Assembly: GCA_035048495.1 (NCBI GenBank) | Contig: CM068545.1 | Span: 22,602,741-22,666,740 of the forward strand | Reading direction: 5' to 3' | DNA length: 64,000 bases | Origin: Euptelea pleiosperma | Lineage: Eukaryota > Streptophyta > Magnoliopsida > Ranunculales > Eupteleaceae | Shown here: in pieces, positions 55,798-64,000 of the stretch | Numbering within the stretch: position 1 is the first letter of the stretch | Layout: the number at the start of each line of letters is the position of its first letter | Notes under the pieces: model-generated | What the model was told of the DNA's origin: nothing | Database searches by the model: none | The model's input: only the letters and a program-made list of their open reading frames with translations | Program-made: the position numbers and the translations under genes

Positions 55798-56109
55798 TGT
55801 TAGCGGATGATTCGTTCCCGCGCACGTATAGTGTTGGCCCGACGACCCTTTGATATACATAGTTGTTTCGCCCTTCCCCAACAGGTCGATCTTTTGGGGC
55901 AAATGGTTCTTTAACATGGTATCAGAGCCTTATGGCCTAGGAGGTCGCGGGTTCAAGTCTCCAGCGGAGTGTATTCCCGCTGAGGGGGAGTGTTAGCGGA
56001 TGATTCGTTCCCGCGCACGTATAGTGTTGGCCCGATGACCCTTTGATATACATAGTTGTTTCGCCCTTCCCCAATAGGTCGATCTTTTGGGGTAAATGGT
56101 TGTTTAACA
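55798..56109 (+). mobile_element. TRIM/SMART-type miniature LTR retrotransposon, 312 bp
   Basis: Two 119-bp direct repeats, 55798-55916 and 55991-56109, start TGTTAGCGG and end TTTAACA, with about four differences by eye. Directly after the first is TGGTATCAGAGCC, the initiator Met tRNA primer site; directly before the second is the polypurine tract GAGGGGGAG. The internal part is only 74 bp and has no coding capacity. Flanks CCTTT and GCTTT match at 4 of 5. This is the layout of a complete TRIM. It is inserted in the RNase H of E11. Confidence 0.93.
55917..55930 (+). promoter_or_regulatory. TRIM primer-binding site
   Basis: TGGTATCAGAGCCT begins one base after the first LTR ends, the classic plant primer site. 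Confidence 0.9.
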
Positions 56110-57947
56110 GCTTTTATAAGAATGTCTGCTAGTTGTTCCTCAATCTTTACATATGGAGTACATACTTCACCTGAGACTAGATAGTGGGAATATTTATTGT
56201 TGCTTTGTTGTCACAATATCAGTTCATCGATGCAACATGGAAACCAAGTTCTCAGATAAGAATTTTTAGAACAGGTGATAAAGACAAAGAAGATGATAGA
56301 ACAACTATACCAATACCAGACACCCTAGAGATAGGGCCAGCAGCAAAAGTAACAAATTGAGAAGACTTGGGTGGAGAGAGGGTAGAAAACACACTCAGTG
56401 AGCCAACCATATGGTCTAAAGAGTAAAGCCCTTGAATCAATCCAAGGGGAGCTAGTGGTAGCAACACAAGAAATATTTGACTGGGCTAGAGTGGTAGTGG
56501 AGCTTGAGGAAGCAACATAATGTTGGGCCTTCATCAACTTGGCATAATCTTCCCAAAAGATGGATATTGTATTAGATGTAGGCACATAATGAACTGTAGC
56601 GTCCTGTGAATCAACCCAATCACCCGTCGAAGATACCTGATTGGCCCATGCAGGTTTTCCATGAAGATTCCAGCACGTGTCACCAATATGACCCTCGCGC
56701 CCATAGTGGGTACACTTACTATTGCCACGGCTGCCCCCTGAATCTCTACCACCACCATGACTTCTACCTCTGGCTTGACTACAATTAGGAGTACCTCTTC
56801 CAAACGAAGAAAAAGTACCAGGGGTTGCAAATGCGGAATTATCTGTAATGACGGAGTTGGAAGTAGATGAAAGAGACCCGCTGAAGGCGAGAGTATACTT
56901 CTTTCAATATAGGAAGCTCTTTAATGTTAAGAATTTGGGCTTTCACAGGCTAATATTCAGACATGACTACTTGAGGCCAGACAGAAACTTTGTAACTCTG
57001 TACTCTTCACATTGCGGGCGCTGGACCTTTGGATCAATAATAATTGGTTATATACATTTAGCTTATCAATTATGCCATGCAGGCAAGCATAATACTCACC
57101 AAGACTCTTGCCACCTTGTTGTAGTTCAAAAAGTCTTGAAATAACTAATGAGTTAGGTAAAATTCTTTTCACACGAATACAAGTTCCATACTGTATCCCA
57201 TATTTTTTTGGCTATATCCAAGACATAATATTAACACTAATTTGTGGATCCATATTGTTCCATAACCAGGTCATAATATGAACATTCTCATCAGTCGATT
57301 CTTCATAATTTTTATCAGTTACAACAAGCTATTTTTCAATCATTTACCAAGTTTTCCTCTAGCCGTGAGTAAAACTTGTACATATTTTGATCAGGAATCA
57401 TAATTATTTCAATTAAATTTAATGGAAGTCATCTGGGACAAATAAATCAGAAGAAGTCACCAAATTGGGTTCAGAATCTATAACTGCCCACTAAAGATGA
57501 CCGAAGTAACTATCTAATACCTACGATTTCCACTAGAGGGCCCTGGAGGTTGTTCTCTAACTTGTGATGTTAACTGTGGAGCCCAATGAAGAATCTGATA
57601 CCAACAAATCACTTTAACAGAGCAGACAACATGCTCTGCGGAGAAAATACTCCATGCAGCAATTGCAGCTCACACAACAACATAGAGTCCTAGATTTGTC
57701 TTCAAATCTTCATCAGAGACCTCTCTCACTACCACACATAGTACATGTGGTAAAAAACATCACAACAAAGAAGAGAAACTAGGGTTTTGCAACCAAGCCC
57801 TAGATTCGGATATTCTTCCACAACAAAAAAATAAAAGGAAAGAAGGAGAAGAAGAAACCATTGATATGGAGCTGTGCTCTGATACAATGTTAGGAAAGTA
57901 AGGTTTGCATAAGAGAAAGAATTGGGAATAAAGAGAATCATGGTCCA

Positions 57948-58616
57948 AAGTATCGGATGATACCTATACGCGCCCGAAACATATCGGTATCACCCAAGGG
58001 CGTGACAAGATACTCTAACGTATCAGTAGTCACAAGGTTTCGTCAGTAGTTTCGTTATTTTCGGTAGTTTCGGTCGTATTTTCGTCCGTACCGGAAGTAT
58101 TAGCTGAAACGTATCGGTATGGAATGAGAATTACCGATCCCATCAGACAGTAATTCACCCAAGCTTTTCAGAATGATTCGTTGGCTTTTTCAGAAGGATT
58201 CATTGGCTTCAAACAACCAATAATTCACCCACAAACACTCACCAAAAGCAAAAAAAAAGCATAAAGAGGGGAGGGGGAGGAAGAGCATGAAAGACAGAGA
58301 TATTGTGAGAGAGAGAGAGGAGGAGGAGTACCTCGCCTCACCAGTCGCCACGTTGTCTCGCCGCCTTCCCTCGCTGGGTTTTCTTCTTCCCCCTTTTCAT
58401 CGTTAAAGGAGACGAGAAGTATTTTTATGCCTTCTTCGTTTAAAACCCTTAAGAGAAGGGTCATGATGTAACACGGTATACCAACGTGGCATGAGTAACC
58501 CAGTTTTGCCACTCATCACCACCATCTGGGCCCACTAGCAGCATGGATGTGGTTAGCCCACCCCTTGGTAGACATTCGTATAAAAAACGAGCTTGTTTGA
58601 TGATTTTTAGTCGTCG
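57948..58616. other. Repeat-like region with GTATCGG motifs
   Basis: Starts with GTATCGGATGATACC, also present at the end of the 16132-17655 element. CGTATCGGTAT and GTTTCGG motifs recur to 58140. A purine-rich stretch at 58260-58330 and a GC-richer part to 58400 follow. No coding sequence or ends identified; it truncates the E11 LTR. Confidence 0.4.
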
Positions 58617-58624
58617 GTTTTAAT

Positions 58625-59821
58625 CAAGGAAATAAATTTCGCGAAATATTTCCATTTTCTAAGTTACTGACAGGAAAGAATACATACGTGGAAATAATGT
58701 TAAATTTCACGAAATATTTTGCGCGAACAGTAAATTTCAATCGATTGAGTGTAAATATGTATTATTTCGGTCGACATGTATGGAAACTTTTCAATCGTAG
58801 GTAGAAAACATCCCGTTTGAGCTCAAAACCGCTATAAATCTCATATTTGATCCATTTAACCCCTTTCCATACATTTATGTTTTAATAAAAAAGATCAATC
58901 CATTGTAGATTTTTGGTTCACGGATTGATCGTGAGGAAGAAACAAATCCCATTTTGGAGTTTTTTCCAATTCGAAATATACACAAGGATAAAATTTATTG
59001 CTATCATTCTTGCTACAAATAAATAGATTATGTGTAATGCATTAAATTTATGATTCTATGATGCATTTACACTGGATTTTTGCATGGATTGAAGATCGTT
59101 TAGGATGAAAATTTGGAATTTGGGAAAAACCCTAATTTCACTGGTTTTACCCTAAACATCCATGATTGTGCATAAATTGATTATATGTTGCATGACTTAA
59201 CCCATTCTACAAGTTGGTTGGGTTAAATTTTTTTTTTCAAAAAAATATTTGAACATTCAAAAAATTAAATAAATGTTATAAGTTCATCTATGATACCCGG
59301 ATACTCCAAATTGGGTGCCGTATCCGTGTCGGATACTTCCATTTTAAGTGTAAATGACGTATCCACACCGTGTCGGTCTCGTGTCATTGCCGTATCTGGG
59401 TAACATCGAAGTTAATAGTAAATAGGTTTTCTAAGATTACATGTAATGTTAAGACATTAATGTAAGTGAATAAGGATTTTTAATACCTTTATGAATTTTT
59501 TATAACTAGCAATTAAGTAATAGTTATATAATTAAATTATACCTTGACTAACTAAAGATGCTTGCCTCAATATATTACAGACTGTTACGGTCATTCATTT
59601 CCACACAACACTTGGTTGTATATTATGGTTTGATAGCTTATGAGTGTTTTTATGCTTGTTTCATCATTTCCCAAACTTTCCACAAAAATTTCCACACTAT
59701 TTCCGTCATTTCTACATTATTTCCATCATTTCCACGAAAGATGTATTATTTCCATACTGGTCGAAATATTCCATTTTCGGACTAGTCGAAATAAACCTTG
59801 AAACCGAAATTTATTTCCTTG
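58625..59821. mobile_element. CAAGG-type hAT-like MITE, copy 2, 1,197 bp
   Basis: Ends CAAGGAAATAAATTTCG and CGAAATTTATTTCCTTG. The duplication GTTTTAAT is exact at 58617-58624 and 59822-59829. Sequence near both ends matches copy 1 (43907-44461); the middle has about 640 extra bases, including a nested 121-bp MITE at 59288-59408. No transposase found. Confidence 0.88.
59288..59408. mobile_element. 121-bp hAT-like MITE, copy 2
   Basis: Matches the reverse complement of 3920-4040 over its full length: CTATGATACCCGGATACT at one end, GGTAACATCG at the other. Flanks AAGTTCAT (59280-59287) and AAGTTAAT (59409-59416) match at 7 of 8. Confidence 0.82.
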
Positions 59822-59959
59822 GTTTTAATACTAAAAATGGTTGAATCCAATGGCTAGAATCACTCCTTAAAAAGTACTAAAGATTACCAATCATGGTGAT
59901 TTTTGGTATGTACATCCACCAAGTATCCTTAAGGAAAGTGTGCCCTAAAGAGTAGTCCA

Positions 59960-60919
59960 CGTGCTGTTTTGGAGGGGGAGCAAAATCACCAGCTGGCCGA
60001 CTCGAGTAGTAAACCTTCACAAGATGTGGGGAGCTTTCAGAGATTGGTTGGAAGGTTGATCTACCTCTCCTTGACTCATCCAGACATTGCCTATGCAGTT
60101 AGTGTTATTAGTCAGTACATGCATTCTCCTAGGGAGATTCACTTAGAGGTAGCTCACAGGATATTGAGATACCTTAAGTCTGCCCTTGGCCGAGGCCTCC
60201 TTTTTCAGAAGAATGGCCACATGAGAGTAGAGTCATATACTGATACAGACTAGGCTGGTGCCAAGGATGACAGGAGATCTACCTCAGGGTATTGCACCTC
60301 TGTGGGAGGCAATCTAGTTACCTGGAGGAGCAAGAAGCAACTAGTAGTTGCCAGATCCAGTGCAAAGGTAGAATTTAGGGCAACGGCCCATGGCTTATGT
60401 GAGATACTCTGGCTGAAGATGTTGGTGGCTGAACTTGGCTTTCTAGTCTTGGGACCCATGAGCTTGTACTGTGACAGCATTGCTCACAATCCGGTGCAAC
60501 ATGATCGGGCCAAGCACATTGAAGTGGATCGCCACTTCATTCGGGAGAAGATTGTATCTGGGGAGGTTTGTACCCCCTTTGTGAAGATAGATGAGCAAGT
60601 AGCAGATGTCTTCACCAAAGGAGTTCCCAATTGGTAACTTCATAGATGTTTATGCAAGATGGGTATGAAAGATATCTATGCGCCAACTTGAGGGGGAGTG
60701 TTATCAGATACGTACAAATACGTATTTATCTTGTATAGGGGTAGTTCTGTAAATACCTCTTATGAGGGGTATACTTGTCTTTTTTTATGTAACTCTTTAT
60801 ATAAATAAGATTTATGGGGTCAATGTGAAAAAGCACAATTGACATCCTTTCTCCCTCTCTTCTCTACTCTCCATTCTCTCTTCTCCAAACCTAACCCTAA
60901 CCCTAATTCCTAAAATTCA
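59960..60919 (+). mobile_element. E12: 5'-truncated copia, RT end, RNase H and 3' LTR
   Basis: The + strand reads [40 protein letters not shown], then a TAG at 60251, and RNase H (60302-60637; [20 protein letters not shown]). The polypurine tract TTGAGGGGGAG precedes the LTR 60699-60919, TGTTATCAG to AAATTCA. The LTR matches that of E3. No 5' part. Confidence 0.87.
60699..60919 (+). repeat. E12 3' LTR (E3 family)
   Basis: 221 bp. Its end carries CTAACCCTAACCCTAA, as does the LTR piece at 12115-12134. Confidence 0.88.
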
Positions 60920-61099
60920 ATTGTCCTTTGGTCCAGTGGGAAGCTACATCCCATCGGGAGCCCTGGACCCCCCGGTGTTCACCCATGTACATTTATTACA
61001 TTAACAATTAGTAATGCCATAAAGGAATGTTTTGTAGTGTGGAGATAGAGTGCTAGGAAACATGCTACAATTGAGGATGGTTAGTACAAGAGCACTTGC
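60920..61099. other. Spacer with a small hairpin
   Basis: GGTCCAG at 60940 and CTGGACC at 60962 can pair. Nothing else recognised. Confidence 0.35.
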
Positions 61100-63217
61100 C
61101 CTTACAAAAAGCAATAGGCAAGTCAAGGTGAGACAAAATCAGAAGGAGATGAATCAACAAGAGGATCAAAATGCATGCCTTCTAATTGAGGTTGAGAGTC
61201 GATAAGAGGCAGTTTAGTGGCATGTTTGTTCCTTCTTTCATTGACCTTGAGGTGAGTGCCTTTATTTTTGTTCAAATGAATCTTAGGTAGATCAGTCTAT
61301 ATAGGAGGAAGATAGAAGCAGGACATGGAACATGCAATGGTATATCCTCAATTGTAGAAGTGAAGAGAGCTAAAGATCAACTTTTTTTAGTAAAATATGT
61401 CCTGTTAGAAAAGGTAACTTCTAAGGAGACAATATACTTCCTTGAAATGGGATGGTAACATTGTAGCCCTTTTGAGTATGGGAAAAACCATCAATGCACA
61501 TTTAATAGACCTATTAGAGAATTTGATTATTGACGGATCATGATTGTGAACAAAACATACACATCTAAAATTTTGGACGAAATAGATAACTACTACTTAT
61601 TTGGTTGCAAGACTAATAGGAATTGACCCTTTAGAACTCGAGTAGGCTTGCGGTTAATCAAGAAACAAGCAGTCAAAATTGTTTCAGGCCACAAATATGA
61701 TGGTCCCTTCATGAGTCTGAGAAGGGCACAGGCCACCTCTAGGTTTCTGTTCATCTACTCCATTTTGTTGGGGTATCTTGACACATGAATTTTGTGTAAT
61801 GGTGCCATGTTCCTGCAAGACTAACTGAAGTTTTCCACCAGCGACATATTCTTTTGCATTATCTAATCGAAGAATTTTGATTTCATGACCAAACTGAGTT
61901 TTGGTCATGGCATAAAAGGATCTGAAAATGGAGGGTAACTTTTCTTTACTTTTTATTAAGTACACCTACGTCACACAAGTATGATCATCATTAAAAGAAA
62001 CAAAATAATGACAACCAAGTAAAGAATGCATAAAGTAGGCTCCAAACATTAGAATGTATAATGCGAAATGGTCCATCACTTCTGACTTCATTAAGAGCAA
62101 GATAAGTGGTTCTACCATGTTTACTAATCTAACAATGTCTCACATTGCAAAACAAAAATAGAATCAATCTGATAAGAAAATAAATGTTTCAATTTTGAGA
62201 AAGATAAGTGGCTTAGACGAGAATGCCATATCATAATTAAATCTCCAAAGGAGTCTCTGATAAGAAAGAGCAACACCCTAAGCATCTAGAAGAAGGTACA
62301 ATCTGCGACTCTCACACCCCATAACAATTCTCCCTCCGACTAAAGGTCCTAAAAGACACAATGTGTGGGGGAAAATGTACGCTGCAATTCAATCTCTTAA
62401 AACTAACAAATATCAAATTTACAAATATTTTGTGAACATGTAAAACTGAACTAGAGAAGGAATTGAAGAAAGGTTAATATAACTAGAACAAACATAGAGA
62501 AAAGAGAATCATCATCAAGAGAAATAGATCTAAAAAATACCAGTCATATGATATGTGGCCCTTGAATCAATGATCCAAGATGCCTAAGAAGAGGTATGAA
62601 ATGTAGTTGGGTCATTTGTACCTGAGTGGTCCATAAATGCATGTGATGAGGAAGAAGATGCTGAAGATCCCTCAATACAAGCAAGCCTAGCCGTGAGCTC
62701 TCTCAATTGCTCCTCGAAATGAACTATAGAAAGCACCGGTTGTCCTTATTGAATGGGGTCTATAGATGTAAAGCTGAAATGTGAGCATTCATACTCTCCT
62801 GAGTAGATGACATGTGTGTGTTCCTAGACCTAAGCTTGCCATGAAGATTCTAACATGTCTCTCGTGTGTGATTGGGCTTGTTGCAATACGTGCACCATCT
62901 CTGATCTCTGTAGCCTCGCTAACACCACGGCCTCGAGCTCCAGTAACATATCTATCTCCCGCAGTTGGATTACTACCTCTGCCACGTCCAGCTTGAGTAT
63001 AATTTGCCTAATCAATCATAAGTGCAGACCTCTCTGAAATAGATCTCGTGGAAATCCTTCTCTCTTCCTTATGCTGAAGTTAGGCCTAGGCAACTGCAAG
63101 AGAAGGAAGCAACGACTGATTAAGGATCTATGTACGTGTGGTCTCATACTCATCTCTAAGACCTCCAAGTAGTTCAAACACACACCTTTTTCAAGGAGCT
63201 GCTGTTGTTATTTAGGT
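61100..63217 (-). mobile_element. E13: copia integrase to gag, antisense
   Basis: The minus strand reads integrase (61965-61684; MYLIKSKEKLPSIFRSFYAM, FGHEIKILRLDNAKEY), a pre-integrase region around 62200, protease near 62560, and a gag zinc-knuckle zone at 62830-63000 (broken frames, ITHERH), then KKVCVFELLGGLRDEYETT at about 63190-63130. The linker lies at 61100-61680. RT and LTR are absent on the left. A solo LTR interrupts gag at 63218. Confidence 0.7.
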
Positions 63218-63564
63218 TGTAACGAGTGGAGAAAAGATTAAGGAGAGAAGAAGAGAAATAGTAATGGAGGCGGAAGAAGGTGGAGAAGGATATTAGGGTT
63301 AGAGAGAGAAGTTGTGGGACGAGAAGAGATTGAATAGTTGTTCAATCTCTCTCACACAAGTATTATATATATGATGGGGAGAACCCCTACAATGACCAAA
63401 ATGTGGAGTTAAGTGGTGGGGCCACTTAACTCCCATAATGATAAAACGTTGGTTAAGTGGTTGGCCCACTTAACCCTCCTAAGAAACAAAAGAACTACCC
63501 ATGTAGGAAGTGGGATGCAGCCCACTTATGGACACCCACGTGGGTGCAAACATAAACTCTAACA
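63218..63564 (-). repeat. Solo LTR inside E13
   Basis: An LTR-like sequence, TGTAACGAG to CTCTAACA on the + strand, with CCCACGTGGG-type palindrome near 63533 and GGTTAAGTGG-type repeats, related to but distinct from the E6 LTR. GTTGT occurs at 63216-63220 and 63565-63569 and could be the target duplication if the LTR starts at 63221. Gag of E13 continues on both sides. Confidence 0.7.
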
Positions 63565-64000
63565 GTTGTCTCTATTTCTCTACGCCCTGTGCATAATGAG
63601 CAGAGGTATGTCTATAGAGTTATTCTCATCCCAAATAGCTTGTAGAGCGACATGGTAGTCAGATACAACTCTGTCACCTTGAGAAAATCGAGCCACTTGC
63701 TATACAATCAAGCAATATTGTTCTGTTGAGAATTTTTCTAGGCAACTACATCCCATAATTCTTTAGCAGTTGGGATCATACAAAATCTATATACTAATAT
63801 GTGGTTCCATTGAGTTATGAAGCCAACCAACACCGTACTATTTATGGAATCCCACTAAGAATTTAGGATCGTTTTCCAAGGGTTTAACTGTCTTGCCATT
63901 AATATACCCCATAAACAATCGAGAAGCGAGAAATATCTAGATTGAATGTGAACATGGTATGTAGTTTGATCGATTTAATTTCACATTGGTAATTTGCGAA
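63565..64000 (-). mobile_element. E13 continued: gag N-terminal part
   Basis: The minus strand reads decayed gag: an ENAVLVGFITQWNHI-like piece near 63830, ILCMIPTAKELWDVV-like at about 63770-63730, and a following gag stretch to 63600. It continues beyond the window edge. Several stops. Confidence 0.6.

Larger units (their letters stand above)
55540..57947 (-). mobile_element. E11: copia element with large internal deletion, carrying a TRIM
   Basis: A 3' LTR (about 55540-55713) is followed by the reverse polypurine tract ACTCCCCCTCAAG. The minus strand reads VSGNQLHEFLGKLGMVDIYA (RNase H end), then RNase H scraps to about 56220, then joins protease and gag (DHMVGSLSVF-type protease around 56400, gag 57172-56957). 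RT and integrase are missing. The primer-binding site (about 57874-57889, TGTATCAGAGC) and the first about 58 bp of the 5' LTR are at 57888-57945. Confidence 0.75.

Noticed and set aside
55935..55965. tRNA-like GGGTTCAAGTCTC
   Set aside because: No A-box arm or cloverleaf around it. It belongs to the internal part of the TRIM element.
58225..58512. 95-residue minus-strand ORF
   Set aside because: Low-complexity GAG and CTC tracts, no family resemblance, no supporting signals.

Overview
The window looks like nuclear DNA of a flowering plant with a transposon-rich genome. It has a split gene with GT-AG introns, many Ty1/copia retrotransposons with plant-type initiator-Met tRNA primer sites, L1-like LINE tails, and several MITE-type DNA transposons. 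There is no operon-like gene packing. I cannot name the species.

One host gene crosses the whole window on the + strand: a callose synthase (glucan synthase-like) of the CalS6/CalS7 type. I can place 27 exons (3,010 nt, about 1,003 codons) in four clusters: 1382-1482, 13486-15403, 32514-34914 and 52596-54979. Phases match at every junction and no stop or frameshift was found. The start and the C-terminal catalytic half lie outside the window. One intron, 34610-34718, is GC-AG.

Nearly everything else is transposon inside four very large introns (12.0 kb, 17.1 kb, 17.7 kb and more than 9 kb) plus the partial intron at the left edge. Intron 1: remnant E0 (1-780), old copia E1 (2079-4498 and 9924-10542) carrying two MITEs and the young nested copia E2 (4504-9918, 210-bp LTRs, TSD CTTAT), chimeric E3 (10543-12144), a LINE tail and an LTR fragment. 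Intron 8: a copia scrap, a repeat-filled 1.5-kb element (16132-17655), a hAT-like foldback element (17982-19107), copia E5 broken by E4 (19568-22214) and by an 867-bp solo-LTR-like insertion, and a hAT-like fossil hosting copia E6 (25091-31090, TSD GTAAC). Intron 16: a LINE with a MITE inside, then copia E7 split by E8 (37972-42733, TSD CTATT), by two nested hAT-like MITEs, by a LINE and by E9/E10, plus a possible plastid rpoA fragment. Last intron: a 68-bp LINE stub, copia E11 carrying a complete 312-bp TRIM element, a second copy of each of two MITE families, copia E12, and copia E13 with a solo LTR.

The host gene is probably functional in the part seen. All autonomous transposons seen are broken. 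The most unusual items are the TRIM element and its solo LTR, two MITE families present in two copies each with matching 8-bp target duplications, the integrase-less E8 with doubled zinc knuckles, a 91-bp triplication in E6, and the multi-level nesting. Coordinates of retroelement ends without target duplications are approximate.
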